A stretch of DNA of 64,000 nucleotides from Ideonella oryzae (GCF_024055665.1 NZ_JAMXMC010000006.1:186001-250000), one strand, 5' to 3'; shown: positions 8,067 to 17,682, counted from the first letter of the stretch. The notes: a model not told the origin generated them from the sequence alone. Made by a program: numbers and translations.

Positions 8067-8483
8067 TCAGACCCAGTAGTCGCGCGCTTCGTCGCGCAGC
8101 AGGGTGTCCAGCGCGGCGGCCAGGGTGGGCGCGCGACGTTTGAGCACCCAGCAGCCGTGGACGTGGTCACGCGCATGCAGCAGCCAGGCGCCGGGCACGC
8201 CGCTGTCGGGCGTCTGCGTGGGCACCAGCCAGGCGATGTCGATCTCGCCGCCATCGCGGTCAATGTTGCGTGAGCAGTTGGGGCTGACCACCTTCCAGCC
8301 CAGGCCCTCGCGCAGCACGCGGGGGTGGACGTACTTGTAGCGGCTGCGCTGCTCCAGGGCGACCTCGATGCGCACCCGGTCCAGCACGAAGACCTGGCCA
8401 GCGACCAGGCTGCCGCTGTCGGCGGGCCGCGGGGGCTCGTCGGGTGAGCCCGGCGGGCGGCCGGAGCAGGAGGCGCTGGCCAT
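8067..8483 (-). CDS. Uncharacterised nif-operon protein (138 aa)
   Basis: A 138-residue protein that I do not recognise. The first ~25 residues are proline/serine-rich and probably disordered. A compact domain follows (VAGQVFVLDRVRIEVALEQR, YKYVHPRVL, WKVVSPNCSRNIDRDGG, IDIAWLVP, WLLHARDHVHGCWVL). It carries two cysteines in the folded part. The start ATG at 8483 overlaps the nifZ stop (TGATG), indicating translational coupling; a GTG one codon upstream is less likely. Position between nifZ and nifS in the long nifB operon suggests a role in P-cluster or cofactor maturation, but this is context only. Confidence 0.75.
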   Translation of the reverse strand: MASASCSGRPPGSPDEPPRPADSGSLVAGQVFVLDRVRIEVALEQRSRYKYVHPRVLREGLGWKVVSPNCSRNIDRDGGEIDIAWLVPTQTPDSGVPGAWLLHARDHVHGCWVLKRRAPTLAAALDTLLRDEARDYWV

Positions 8484-8770
8484 CACGCCACCTCGTCCGC
8501 CGGGGCCGGGGCGCTGCGCGGGGCGCCGGGCACGTCCAGCTCGATCTCGTCCTCCAGCACGCCCAGCACCCGGCGCGGGCCGAACTCGACCAGGTAGACC
8601 GGTACATTGGCCTCGGCGTGCATGCCGACGTTGACGATCTCGCCGATGCCCCCGGCGGGCACCAGCAACTCGCCTTCGGCGGCCTCGGGGAAGCTGCCGT
8701 CGTTGACCAGGTCGATCACCGCGCGCACGCGTTGGCCCCAGTCGTACTTGGGTTGGGCGGGTTCCATCAT
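8483..8770 (-). CDS. nifZ: NifZ (second copy in the operon)
   Basis: A 95-residue NifZ-family protein. It contains KYDWGQRVRAVIDLVNDGSF, GIGEIVNVG, HAEANVPVYLVEFG and VLGVLEDEIEL, which match NifZ from Klebsiella and Azotobacter. NifZ takes part in forming the second P-cluster of the MoFe protein, acting with NifW and the Fe protein. The gene overlaps the next one by a single base and follows the other NifZ-like gene by 34 bp. The short length is within the family range. Confidence 0.92.
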   Translation of the reverse strand: MMEPAQPKYDWGQRVRAVIDLVNDGSFPEAAEGELLVPAGGIGEIVNVGMHAEANVPVYLVEFGPRRVLGVLEDEIELDVPGAPRSAPAPADEVA

Positions 8771-8804
8771 GGTGAGACTCCTGTGAACGAGGGTGGGAGG
8801 ACGG

Positions 8805-9140
8805 TCAGCGGAGGTCGGCCAACTGCCGGGCCTTCTCGCCCAGCTGCGCCAGCACCTCCTCGGGCAGGTGGTCCAGGGTGCAGAGCTCCTTGGCCCGCAT
8901 GCCCACCTGGTGGCCCGAGCCGGTGAACTCCACCGCGTAGATGTAGAACTGCTGCAGGAAGGTGCCGATCGAGCGCACGTAGCCGATGTCGCCCTTGTTC
9001 ACCAGCACCTCGCCGATGTCCTTGCCGGTGTAGGTGCCGTCGTTGCGGATGACGGTGCGGCTGAGCACCCGCTCGCCCATCTCGAAGCGGGGCGGCAGGG
9101 CGATCTCGATGGTGTCGTCGTCACGGGCGATGTCCGCCAT
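8805..9140 (-). CDS. nifZ: NifZ-like protein (first copy)
   Basis: A 111-residue protein with a NifZ domain: FEMGERVLSRTVIRNDGTY, GEVLVNKGDIGYVRSIG, FYIYAVEFTGSGHQVGMRAK and ELCTLDHL. Chosen start ATG at 9140, preceded by GGAGAG; the open frame continues further upstream but that part only mirrors the overlapping LRV gene. The first 20 bp overlap the end of the LRV/FeS gene. Together with the next gene this gives two tandem, divergent nifZ copies, an arrangement seen in some betaproteobacterial nif clusters. Whether both serve P-cluster assembly, or one works for another metal site, is unknown. Confidence 0.9.
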   Translation of the reverse strand: MADIARDDDTIEIALPPRFEMGERVLSRTVIRNDGTYTGKDIGEVLVNKGDIGYVRSIGTFLQQFYIYAVEFTGSGHQVGMRAKELCTLDHLPEEVLAQLGEKARQLADLR

Positions 9141-9960
9141 GGGGCTCTCCTGCAGGCTGGGACAAGGGGGTGGGCTCGGCCAGGCGCTCCTGCGCCTGGG
9201 CGCGCACCTCGGGGTCGGCGTCTTCGGCCAGGCGCAACAGCCAGTCGCGCTGCTGGCGGGCGTCGGCGCGGTGAGCCACGGTCCAGCGCACCGCCCAGTC
9301 CGGGTCGGCCAGGAAGGCCGACAGCAGGGGCAGCGGCGCCCGCTCGGCCACCGTGCGGCGCACGCGGTCCGAGGCATCACCGGCCAGGCGCCACAGCGCG
9401 GGCATCTCCAGCCGCTCGGCCACCACACGGCGCACCTGCTCGTCGTCGTCGCTGGCCAGCAGCGGCAGCAGGGCCAGCGGCAGGCGGCGGGCCACCACGG
9501 TGCGGACCTCGTAGTCGGCGTCCTGGATCAGGCGGCTGAGCTCGGGCGTGTCGATGCGCTGGGCCACGCGGATGCGGACCTCGCGGTGCGGGTCGTCGCA
9601 CATGGGCGAGAGCAGGCGCTGCGGCACGCGCAGGGCCACCTGCAGGCGCACCGTCTCGTCCGGGTCCTGGCGCAGCGGGCCGAGCTGAAAGATGTCGACA
9701 TAGCGCGCGGCGATGGCCCGGACCTCGAAGTACGGGTGGTCCAGGTGCTGGCCGGCCAGGTCGCGGTGGGCGCGGAAGAAGCGGTCGATGCGGCGGGCGT
9801 AGGCGTCCTGCATGCAGCTGTGGCCGGGCTCGCAGCCGCCCTCGTCGCGCAGCGCCCGGTGCGGGCAGCGGCCGCAATCGACCGGCTGGCCCTGCCAGTC
9901 CCGCAGGGGGATGTCACCCGCGGGGGCACGGTGGACAGGGTGCAGGGCGGCGGCGTTCAT
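9121..9960 (-). CDS. 4Fe-4S leucine-rich-variant (LRV) repeat protein
   Basis: A 279-residue protein of the type first described beside nif genes in Azotobacter. An N-terminal cysteine cluster (CGRCPHRALRDEGGC ... HSCM, about residues 29-50) should bind a [4Fe-4S] centre. It is followed by about eight ~24-residue LRV repeats with the recurring pattern 'D.. .VR..VA.R...  L..L..D', for example HREVRIRVAQRI, DYEVRTVVARRL, SDRVRRTVAERA and PEVRAQAQERL. The repeats form a right-handed solenoid suited to protein binding. It lies 12 bp after the TPR-like gene and overlaps nifZ by 20 bp. The biochemical role is not established. Confidence 0.88.
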   Translation of the reverse strand: MNAAALHPVHRAPAGDIPLRDWQGQPVDCGRCPHRALRDEGGCEPGHSCMQDAYARRIDRFFRAHRDLAGQHLDHPYFEVRAIAARYVDIFQLGPLRQDPDETVRLQVALRVPQRLLSPMCDDPHREVRIRVAQRIDTPELSRLIQDADYEVRTVVARRLPLALLPLLASDDDEQVRRVVAERLEMPALWRLAGDASDRVRRTVAERAPLPLLSAFLADPDWAVRWTVAHRADARQQRDWLLRLAEDADPEVRAQAQERLAEPTPLSQPAGEPHGGHRP

Positions 9961-9972
9961 GGCGGCGTCGCT

Positions 9973-10587
9973 TCAGGCCGGTGCCGAAGGGTGTGCCCCC
10001 GGAGGCCGGGGGGCCAGCCGGGCCCAGGCCGCGGCACCGAAGGCCGGCGGAACACTGGGAGCGTCCTCGTCCGGATCGTCCCCCACCAGCGCGCGCTGGC
10101 GCACCGCTTCCACCAGGGCGCCGCCCACCCGGTCGTCCGGGTCCAGGTGGCGCAGCAGGGCCAGGGCATCGCGCGCCTCGGTGTCGTCGCCCAGGCGCAG
10201 GCTCAGGTAGGCGTAGCCCTTGAGGGTGAAGAGGTAGAAGCGGGTCACCGGCTCATCGCGTGCGCCCACCAGCGGCAGGCGCGGCACATCCCGCCAGCAG
10301 GTGGGCAGACCCAGGGCGGCAGCACCAGCCACCAGGGCCCGGCGGGCCACGTCGCGGGCGGGGCTGAGGCGGTGGCCGTAGAAGTGGTGACGGTACAGCG
10401 CGATCAGCACCGCGGGGTGTTCCGGCGCCAGGGCCTGGGCCCGCATCAGGGCGCCCATGGCGCGCGGCGCGTCGCCGCGGTGCTCGCCGGCTTCGCGCAG
10501 GGCGGCTTCGGCCAACGGGGGCAGGCCCTGGCCCAGCACGGCGTCATCAAAGTCCACGCCCAGGGTGCCGGTGGTGGCGATGGTCAT
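9973..10587 (-). CDS. TPR-like nif-linked protein, paralogue of the gene at 26905
   Basis: A 204-residue soluble, largely helical protein. Its core (LALALPEHP-like helix pair, then GLPTCWRDVP, TRFYLFTLKGYAYLSLR, EARDALALLRHLDPDDRVGG) has the rhythm of degenerate TPR helices. The same landmarks occur in the protein at 26905-27399 (GLPGDWRAVA, QRFWLFTLKALAFIAVR, EARALLDQIARLDPQASVGG), so the two are paralogues. The copy here carries an N-terminal extension and a Pro/Ala-rich tail. It sits between hesB (35 bp gap) and the LRV gene (12 bp gap). I know no function; TPR-like solenoids next to an LRV solenoid suggest a protein-binding role in nitrogenase assembly. Confidence 0.8.
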   Translation of the reverse strand: MTIATTGTLGVDFDDAVLGQGLPPLAEAALREAGEHRGDAPRAMGALMRAQALAPEHPAVLIALYRHHFYGHRLSPARDVARRALVAGAAALGLPTCWRDVPRLPLVGARDEPVTRFYLFTLKGYAYLSLRLGDDTEARDALALLRHLDPDDRVGGALVEAVRQRALVGDDPDEDAPSVPPAFGAAAWARLAPRPPGAHPSAPA

Positions 10588-10622
10588 GGTGGACGCCTCG
10601 TGCGGGGGAGGAAGGGCGCGTC

Positions 10623-11003
10623 TCAGTGGCGCTTGAGCGAGTCCAGCGAGACCGTGGCCTGCGCCGGCTTGGCCGCATCGCCCGAGCTGGAGCAGGCGCA
10701 GGGCGCCGCCGCCGGGTTGAAGAAGCTCAGGCCGGAATGGGTCGGGCTTTCGCTGAAGTCCATCGTGACGCCGTCGAGCACCAGGCGGCTTTCGGCCGGC
10801 AGGAAGACCCGCACGTCGCCCACCATCAGCTCGGCGTCGCCGTCCATCGGCGCGGCCAGCACCGAGAACTCGGCGCTGTAGCCCGAGCAGCCGCCCGGCG
10901 TCACCAGCAGGCGCATGCCGCCGGCGGGGTGATCGGAGAAGCGCACCATGCGGCGGATGAACTTGGCCGCAGCGGGCGTGACAGTGACGTTGGGCAGGAT
11001 CAT
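10623..11003 (-). CDS. HesB/IscA-type Fe-S carrier of the nif operon
   Basis: A 126-residue A-type Fe-S carrier of the nif-linked (IscA-nif/HesB) subgroup. It begins MILPNVTVTPAAAKFIRRMV and has the first conserved cysteine in VTPGGCSGYSAEF. The C-terminal pair is CACSS, with an Ala/Pro stretch before it and an extra ~20-residue tail. A-type carriers pass 2Fe-2S or 4Fe-4S clusters to apo-proteins. The ATG at 11003 is chosen since the family begins at this residue; the open frame extends upstream through a hairpin-rich leader and is not coding-like. Separated from fdxN by 126 bp that contain three hairpins. Confidence 0.9.
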   Translation of the reverse strand: MILPNVTVTPAAAKFIRRMVRFSDHPAGGMRLLVTPGGCSGYSAEFSVLAAPMDGDAELMVGDVRVFLPAESRLVLDGVTMDFSESPTHSGLSFFNPAAAPCACSSSGDAAKPAQATVSLDSLKRH

Positions 11004-11039
11004 GTTCAGCTCGTCATTCAAAAGACAGTCAAAGGCGGA

Positions 11040-11118
11040 CCGCTTGGGCCAGCGCCGGGCCGCCCCAAGCGGCCCACGCACCCGCCCGGCGGGTGGTCCC
11101 GGGGTTCGCCCCGGGACC
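11040..11118 (-). other. Three consecutive stem-loops between fdxN and hesB
   Basis: Reading in the transcribed (minus) direction, three inverted repeats follow the fdxN stop. First is a perfect 10-bp stem with a CGAA tetraloop (11118-11095, GGTCCCGGGG/CCCCGGGACC). Next is a 6-8 bp stem CACCCG/CGGGTG (11095-11079). Last is a 9-bp stem CCGCTTGGG/CCCAAGCGG with a 15-nt loop (11072-11040), followed by a moderately T-rich stretch. They fill most of the 126-bp gap inside the operon. They may protect the upstream nifB-fdxN mRNA 3' end, or partly terminate transcription so that distal genes are made at a lower level. Structure is seen; function is inferred. Confidence 0.7.
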
Positions 11119-11129
11119 GGGTGCGCCAG

Positions 11130-11324
11130 TTATGCCGGCTTGATGCAGCCGTCCACCGGGCAGACCGAGATGCACTGGGGCGCGTCGAACTGGCCTTCGC
11201 ACTCGGTGCACTTGGCCGGGTCGATGATGAAGGTGCCGCCCTTCTCACGGATGGCGACGTTGGGGCACTCGGGCTCGCAGGCGGAGCAGCCGGTGCAGGT
11301 GGAGGCGATGATCTTCAGGGCCAT
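11130..11324 (-). CDS. fdxN: 2[4Fe-4S] ferredoxin FdxN
   Basis: A 64-residue bacterial-type ferredoxin with two cluster motifs: [12 protein letters not shown] and [18 protein letters not shown]. The second site has the longer CxxC-x8-C-x3-C spacing typical of FdxN-type low-potential ferredoxins. FdxN is encoded just after nifB in many diazotrophs and supplies electrons for NifB's radical chemistry and/or to nitrogenase. It starts 54 bp after nifB and has an upstream GGAGT ribosome site. Confidence 0.95.
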   Translation of the reverse strand: MALKIIASTCTGCSACEPECPNVAIREKGGTFIIDPAKCTECEGQFDAPQCISVCPVDGCIKPA

Positions 11325-11378
11325 GATGGGACTCCTTGGCTGGGGGCTGGGGAAAGGGCGGTGGCGCGGGCCAAGGGC

Positions 11379-12959
11379 TCAGGCCGCCGCTTCGGCGGTG
11401 CCGGTGAAGGCACCCTGCCGGATCTGCGCGTCACCGCGCGGTTGGTGGACGAGCTGGCCGCTGGCAATGCGCTGGCGGTAGTCGGTGAACCAGGACAGCG
11501 CGGCCTTCTCGATGAACTCGTGGGCGTAGGCATCCACCGGCTCGATGCCGGCGGCGCTCAGCTCGTCACGCGGGCAGGCGCCGATCTTGGCCACCAGCAC
11601 CGCATGGCAGTCGTTGATTGCCTTGACGATGGAAGGGAGCTGCTCGTCCTCGCCGTAGCCGCCCTGGCAGTACAGGTCCACCCGGCGGTGACCGACGAAC
11701 AGGGCCTGCGCCTGGCTGACCTCGAAGATCTGGAACTCGGTGGCGTGGCCGAAATGCTGGTTCACCTTGCCATGGCCTTCGGTGGCCACGGCGACCAGCA
11801 CCTTCATGTCCGGGTCCACGCCATCGTCGTTGGCCGCAGCGGCCAGCGCGTCGGCCTTGGCCGCGACCTGGGCCTGCCGCTCGGCCTCGACCTGGTCCTG
11901 GTAGGCCTTGCGCTTGTCCAGGTCGTAGACGACTTCCATCTCCTCGATCTTGTCGAGGGTGAATTCCTCGGAGCGGTCCTCGCCCAGCAGGCCCACCGCG
12001 TCGGCGCGGCACTGGCGGCAGTGGCGCATCAGGTTGGCGCCGCCCATGCAGGCGTCCTGCACGGCCTTGAGCTCCTGGGCGGTCGGGCCGCGCTGGCCGG
12101 TCAGGCCGAACACCGTGCCGTGCTCGGCTTCCGAGATCAGCGGCATGATGTTGTGCAGGAAGGCGCCGCGCTTCTTGACCTCGCGGTTCACCTCGATCAG
12201 GTGCTCGTCGTTGATGCCGGGGATCAGCACCGAGTTGATCTTGGTGAGCACGCCGCGGGCGGTCAGCATCTCCAGGCCGAGCATCTGGCGCTCGTGCAGG
12301 ATCTTGGCCGCCTCGTAGCCGGTGTAGCGCTTGTGGTTGTAGAAGATCCAGGGGTAGATCTTCTCGCCCACCGCCGGATCGACCATGTTGATGGTGATCG
12401 TGACGTGGTCGATGTTGTACTGGCAGATCTCGTCGACCTGGTCCGGCAGCGCCAGGCCGTTGGTGGACAGGCACAGCTTGATGTCGGGCGCCTGCTCATG
12501 GAGCATGCGCATGGTGTCGAAGGTCTTCTTCGGGTTGGCCAGCGAATCGCCCGGGCCGGCGATGCCCAGCACCGTCATCTGGGGAATCTCGCTGGCCACG
12601 GCCAGCACCTTCTTGACGGCCTGCTCGGGCGTGAGCTTCTGGCTGACCACGCCGGGGCGCGATTCGTTGCTGCAGTCGTACTTGCGATTGCAGTAGTTGC
12701 ACTGGATGTTGCAGGCCGGGGCCACGGCCACGTGCATGCGGGCGTAGTGGTGGTGCGCCTCTTCCGAGTAGCAGGGGTGGTTCTTGACCTTGTCCCAGAT
12801 CTCGGCGGGCATGTCATCGGGCCCACCCGATGAGCCACAGCTGGCCTTGCCGTCTCCGCCGGTGGTGCCGCAGCCCCCTCCGGTCTCGACGACTTCGCTG
12901 ACGGCTTGGCGACCCTTCTTCAGGTCACCGATCGATACGAACGTGGTGTTGGCGGACAT
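11379..12959 (-). CDS. nifB: Nitrogenase cofactor biosynthesis protein NifB
   Basis: A 526-residue radical-SAM protein that fuses two [4Fe-4S] clusters and inserts carbide and sulfur to make NifB-co, the core of FeMo-co. The SAM motif CNIQCNYC lies at 83-90. An N-terminal Gly/Cys-rich stretch is followed by [20 protein letters not shown], and a C-terminal NifX/NafY-like domain starts near [20 protein letters not shown]. This is the two-domain form typical of proteobacteria. The ATG at 12959 is chosen because a -24/-12 promoter lies about 35-50 bp upstream; the longer frame would run through that promoter. It is the first gene of a 16-gene run. Confidence 0.97.
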   Translation of the reverse strand: MSANTTFVSIGDLKKGRQAVSEVVETGGGCGTTGGDGKASCGSSGGPDDMPAEIWDKVKNHPCYSEEAHHHYARMHVAVAPACNIQCNYCNRKYDCSNESRPGVVSQKLTPEQAVKKVLAVASEIPQMTVLGIAGPGDSLANPKKTFDTMRMLHEQAPDIKLCLSTNGLALPDQVDEICQYNIDHVTITINMVDPAVGEKIYPWIFYNHKRYTGYEAAKILHERQMLGLEMLTARGVLTKINSVLIPGINDEHLIEVNREVKKRGAFLHNIMPLISEAEHGTVFGLTGQRGPTAQELKAVQDACMGGANLMRHCRQCRADAVGLLGEDRSEEFTLDKIEEMEVVYDLDKRKAYQDQVEAERQAQVAAKADALAAAANDDGVDPDMKVLVAVATEGHGKVNQHFGHATEFQIFEVSQAQALFVGHRRVDLYCQGGYGEDEQLPSIVKAINDCHAVLVAKIGACPRDELSAAGIEPVDAYAHEFIEKAALSWFTDYRQRIASGQLVHQPRGDAQIRQGAFTGTAEAAA

Positions 12960-12994
12960 GGAGCACCTCGTGTGGTGGCAGGTGAACCCTCCAT

Positions 12995-13010
12995 TGCGAG
13001 AGCTGTGCCA
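12995..13010 (-). promoter_or_regulatory. Sigma-54 (-24/-12) promoter of nifB operon
   Basis: On the minus strand TGGCAC-AGCTC-TCGCA matches the RpoN consensus TGGCAC-N5-TTGCW with one substitution in the -12 block and the invariant GG and GC at the correct 10-bp distance. It lies 36-51 bp upstream of the nifB start. Together with the NifA site at 13066-13081 it supports NifA/RpoN control of nifB and probably the genes downstream to 446. Confidence 0.88.
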
Positions 13011-13065
13011 GGTAATTTCTCCTTCTGATTCAAGGACTTGCCTTTTTGTCGGATGCCCTCCGGGC

Positions 13066-13081
13066 TGTGTCGGTCGCGACA
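13066..13081 (-). promoter_or_regulatory. NifA upstream activator site of nifB
   Basis: A perfect TGT-N10-ACA motif (TGTGTCGGTCGCGACA). It is centred about 65 bp upstream of the -24 element, slightly close but within the range at which NifA hexamers work by DNA looping. It falls between the hairpin after nifA and the nifB promoter. Confidence 0.85.
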
Positions 13082-13110
13082 AAAGCGACAAGGCACGGAG
13101 CCCCTGGAAT

Positions 13111-13140
13111 GCACAAGGCGGCCCGGGGGCCGCCTTGTGC
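13111..13140 (-). terminator. Strong hairpin after nifA
   Basis: A perfect 13-bp inverted repeat, GCACAAGGCGGCC and GGCCGCCTTGTGC, with a 4-nt loop, begins 21 bp beyond the nifA stop codon. The minus-strand sequence after it lacks a clear U-run, so it may need Rho or act as an mRNA 3' stabiliser. It separates nifA transcription from the nifB promoter. Confidence 0.7.
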
Positions 13141-13160
13141 TGGATCAAGCCACGACGCCG

Positions 13161-14939
<1,779 letters not shown>

Positions 14940-15117
14940 GGTGCACCTCCTGCTATCCCCAGCGAGCCTTTGCGGTGCATGCCACCGCGCGGGCATCCAG
15001 TCCATGCATCGTGTCGGCGCACAAGGCGCCTTGCGGGCTTGACCTGAGACATCAGCTGCAAGATTCCTGCCGCATCCTGGGGGAAACACCCAGGAAAACG
15101 GCGGGCCGTCCAGAAGG

Positions 15118-15131
15118 TTGACCCAAGTCAA
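15118..15131 (-). promoter_or_regulatory. FNR/FixK-type box upstream of nifA
   Basis: TTGAC-CCAA-GTCAA is a perfect palindrome that fits the FNR/Anr/FixK consensus TTGAT-N4-ATCAA with the common C/G variant at the fifth position. It lies between the end of the upstream ferredoxin gene and nifA, so the only gene it can serve directly is nifA. A class-II activator here would place the transcript start near 15083, giving a leader of about 145 nt. This suggests that nifA expression is raised at low oxygen. No binding data; the identity of the regulator is inferred. Confidence 0.6.
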
Positions 15132-15152
15132 ACAGCCGCATGAATGCCGGTC

Positions 15153-15476
15153 TCACCAGGTCGCCGCGGAGGCCAGCAGGCGTTGCACAGGCTCGCCCTT
15201 TTCCAGGTGGCTGTCGAAGATCTCGCCCACGTCGGCGGGTGTCACGCCCTGGTACAGCACGGCTTCGGGATAGACCAGCACATTGGGGCCGCCATCGCAG
15301 GGCCCCAGGCAGCCGGAGTAGGTGATGGCCACCTGCTCATAGGCCTGGCGCTTCTGCAGCTCGCCCCAGAAGGCCTGCAGCAGGGGCGATGCCCCATTGG
15401 CGGCGCAGCTGCCGCGCGGGTGGCCCGGCGGACGCTGCTGGCTGCACACGAAGACATGGCGGGTGGGACGGGGCAT
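15153..15476 (-). CDS. Thioredoxin-fold [2Fe-2S] ferredoxin
   Basis: A 107-residue protein of the Clostridium pasteurianum/Azotobacter thioredoxin-like [2Fe-2S] ferredoxin family. It has FVCSQQRPPGHPRGSC (two ligands) and YSGCLGPCDGGPNVLVYPE (two more), the typical arrangement. Such ferredoxins are often found in nif clusters of diazotrophs; in Azotobacter the equivalent (FeFdI) interacts with the MoFe protein. It is the last gene of the nifV run, 71 bp after the ferritin-like gene. The ATG at 15476 is chosen since family members begin MPxPxxHVFVC; the long upstream frame is not coding. Confidence 0.92.
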   Translation of the reverse strand: MPRPTRHVFVCSQQRPPGHPRGSCAANGASPLLQAFWGELQKRQAYEQVAITYSGCLGPCDGGPNVLVYPEAVLYQGVTPADVGEIFDSHLEKGEPVQRLLASAATW

Positions 15477-15547
15477 GGTGAATTCCTTTCCAGTCGTGCG
15501 GCCGCCCGGCAGCTGAGCTGCCAGCGAGCGGCGTGTGTCGGGGGTGT

Positions 15548-16003
15548 TCAGGCCGGCAGCGCGTGCAGGCGCTTCTCGAGGGCGGCCATGTGCTCGCCCT
15601 CCTCGGCAGCGAACTCCTGGGCCAGGGCCTTGAGCTCGGCATCGGGCGTGGTGGCGGCCACGGCCGCGTACCAGGCATGGCAGCGGCATTCGCTGTCCAG
15701 GGCCAGCTTCAGGGCGCCGCGGGCATCGAGCGAGGCGTCGACGCCCACCCAGTCAGCCACCTCGGGCGAAACGCCGTCGGGCCACTGGAAGTCGCCCGGC
15801 GCCAGCTCGGGCACCTCGCGGAAGCCGCCGCGGGCCACGGCCTCGGCCAGGTGCTTGCGCGAGTAACCGGCCATCTCGGTGAAGAAGCGGCGGAGCTCGG
15901 CATTGCCTTCGGTGCCCATGGCCGCCGCCAGCTCTTCGTAGCGGCGGGCCGCCTCGCGCTCCAGCGTGATGGCGTGCGCGAGGAAGATTTCAACGTCCTG
16001 CAT
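15548..16003 (-). CDS. Ferritin/rubrerythrin-like di-iron protein
   Basis: A 151-residue four-helix protein. The likely metal ligands are in ITLEREAARRYEEL, YSRKHL, LDSECRCHAWY and AAEEGEHMAAL, the ferritin-like E...ExxH pattern found twice. The family reduces peroxide or consumes oxygen. It begins 7 bp after fixX and precedes the [2Fe-2S] ferredoxin gene that could be its electron donor. The ATG at 16003 gives a protein starting MQDVEIFLAHAI, as in other nif-linked ferritin-like proteins. A role in protecting nitrogenase or FixABCX from oxygen is inferred from context. Confidence 0.85.
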   Translation of the reverse strand: MQDVEIFLAHAITLEREAARRYEELAAAMGTEGNAELRRFFTEMAGYSRKHLAEAVARGGFREVPELAPGDFQWPDGVSPEVADWVGVDASLDARGALKLALDSECRCHAWYAAVAATTPDAELKALAQEFAAEEGEHMAALEKRLHALPA

Positions 16004-16010
16004 GGATGGA

Positions 16011-16310
16011 TCAACCGAACTTGAAGAGGATGCCGTGGCCGCCGCGCGGGTACTCCCAGGCGACGTTGCTGTGCTCGGTGCAGATGACGCGGCAGCTGCC
16101 GCATTCCAGGCAGCCATCGGTGATCAGTGTCACCGTGCGGTTGCCCTCGGTCTTGTAGCAGGAGGCCGGGCAGACGTAGGTGCAGGCCTGGGACTGGCAG
16201 TCGTTGGCGCAGACCTCGGGGGCCTTGATCTGGATGTGCGGCCGACCGTGGTCGACCTTGTAGCGGTTCTGGAACAGCTTGTTCTCGACGTTGACAGCAG
16301 CAGTGCTCAT
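16011..16310 (-). CDS. fixX: FixX, ferredoxin-like subunit of electron-bifurcating FixABCX
   Basis: A 99-residue ferredoxin-like protein with conserved cysteines in VCANDCQSQACTYVCPASCY and DGCLECGSCRVICTEHSN. In FixABCX it takes the low-potential electron from FixC and passes it to ferredoxin or flavodoxin for nitrogenase. It ends the fixABCX block in standard order, 34 bp after fixC. Confidence 0.96.
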   Translation of the reverse strand: MSTAAVNVENKLFQNRYKVDHGRPHIQIKAPEVCANDCQSQACTYVCPASCYKTEGNRTVTLITDGCLECGSCRVICTEHSNVAWEYPRGGHGILFKFG

Positions 16311-16344
16311 GGCGCTCTCCGGTCAGGGGGTGTGGGGGACGGGC

Positions 16345-17658
16345 TCAGCGGAAGGCGCGCCAGAACTTGAAGGCGTCGCTCACCAGGCCGGTGAGGCGGC
16401 GGGCGCCCTTGAAGCTGCCGAGGATCTCGCGCTCCTTGGTCTTCTTGTCCACGCCATCGACGGTGAACATCGTCTTGGCCGCGCGGTTGATCAGCTCGGG
16501 GTAGGTGGTGAAGAACTGCGGCGTGGTGTGCAGCACATCCGGCATCGCCTTGTACTTCTTCAGGTCCTTCATCACGAAGGATTCGTCCATCTTGGTCTTG
16601 TAGAGCTTGAGGTTGGCCTCGGTGGGCGCCTTGTTGCCCTGCTTGAGCGCGACGATGGTCTCGCCGGCCAGGCGGCCGCTGGTCATGGCCAGGTTGGAGC
16701 CCTCGCGGTGCACCGCGTTGACGAAGCCGCCCGAGTCACCCACGATGATCCAGCCGTTGCCGTAGATCTTGGGCACCGCGTTGTAGCCGCCTTCTGGGAT
16801 CAGGTGGGCGGCGTACTCCTTCATCTCGCCGCCTTCGATCAGCGGGGCGATGCTGGGGTGGACCTTGAGCTTCTCCAGCAGGGCGTAGGGGCTGGTGCGG
16901 TTCGGGTTGGCCTTGAAGTCCGACAGCAGGCAGCCGATGCCGATCGTCAGCGAGTCCTTGTTGGTGTAGAGGAAGCCGGTGCCGACCATGCCCTCCGTGA
17001 CCTTGCCCATCAGCTCGATCACCACGCCCTCTTCGTCCTTGATGTTGAAGCGCTGCTGGATGACTTCCTCGGGCAGGAAGAGGATCTCCTTGACCGCCAG
17101 GGCCACGTTCTTGGCCTGCAGCTCGGGGTGGAAGCCCGCCTTGCGCGCCAGCGTGCTGTTGACGCCATCGGCCAGCACCACCACGTCGGCATAGACCTCG
17201 CCGCCCAGGCGGTCGCAGCGCACGCCGATCACGCGGTCCTTGTCCAGCAGCAGCTCGTCCACCGTGGTCTCGCAGACCAGCAGGGCACCGGCCTCGCGCA
17301 CCTTGCTCGAGAACCACTTGTCGAACTGGGCGCGGATGATGGTGTAGCGGTTGTAGGGCGGCTTGTTGTAGTCGTCGCTGCGGTAGTGGGTGCCGATGAA
17401 GCTGTCGTCATCCATCACCCAGATGCGCTGCTCGATGATGTGGCGCTCCAGCGGGGCATCCTCGCGGAAGTCGGGGATGATCTTCTCCAGCGCATCGCTG
17501 TAGAGGATGGCCCCCTGCACGTTCTTCGAGCCCGGGTACTCGCCGCGCTCGATCTGCAGCACCTTCAGGCCGGCCTTGGCCATGGTGTAGGCGGCGGCAT
17601 TGCCCGAAGCCCCGGCGCCGACGACGATGGCGTCAAACTTCTCTTTGGTAGCGGACAT
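16345..17658 (-). CDS. fixC: FixC, ETF-quinone oxidoreductase-like flavoprotein
   Basis: A 437-residue FAD protein. The dinucleotide-binding motif is [19 protein letters not shown] (9-27), with [16 protein letters not shown] after it and the second FAD contact [17 protein letters not shown]. FixC accepts electrons from FixAB, sends one to quinone and the other to FixX, and works at the inner face of the membrane. Full length, 24 bp after fixB. Confidence 0.96.
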   Translation of the reverse strand: MSATKEKFDAIVVGAGASGNAAAYTMAKAGLKVLQIERGEYPGSKNVQGAILYSDALEKIIPDFREDAPLERHIIEQRIWVMDDDSFIGTHYRSDDYNKPPYNRYTIIRAQFDKWFSSKVREAGALLVCETTVDELLLDKDRVIGVRCDRLGGEVYADVVVLADGVNSTLARKAGFHPELQAKNVALAVKEILFLPEEVIQQRFNIKDEEGVVIELMGKVTEGMVGTGFLYTNKDSLTIGIGCLLSDFKANPNRTSPYALLEKLKVHPSIAPLIEGGEMKEYAAHLIPEGGYNAVPKIYGNGWIIVGDSGGFVNAVHREGSNLAMTSGRLAGETIVALKQGNKAPTEANLKLYKTKMDESFVMKDLKKYKAMPDVLHTTPQFFTTYPELINRAAKTMFTVDGVDKKTKEREILGSFKGARRLTGLVSDAFKFWRAFR

Positions 17659-17682
17659 CGCTGTTCTCCTGAGGGATGAGGT

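Noticed and set aside
15075..15095. Hairpin TCCTGGG/CCCAGGA downstream of the thioredoxin-like ferredoxin gene
   Set aside because: Only a 7-bp stem, and no U-run on the transcribed strand; too weak to call a terminator.
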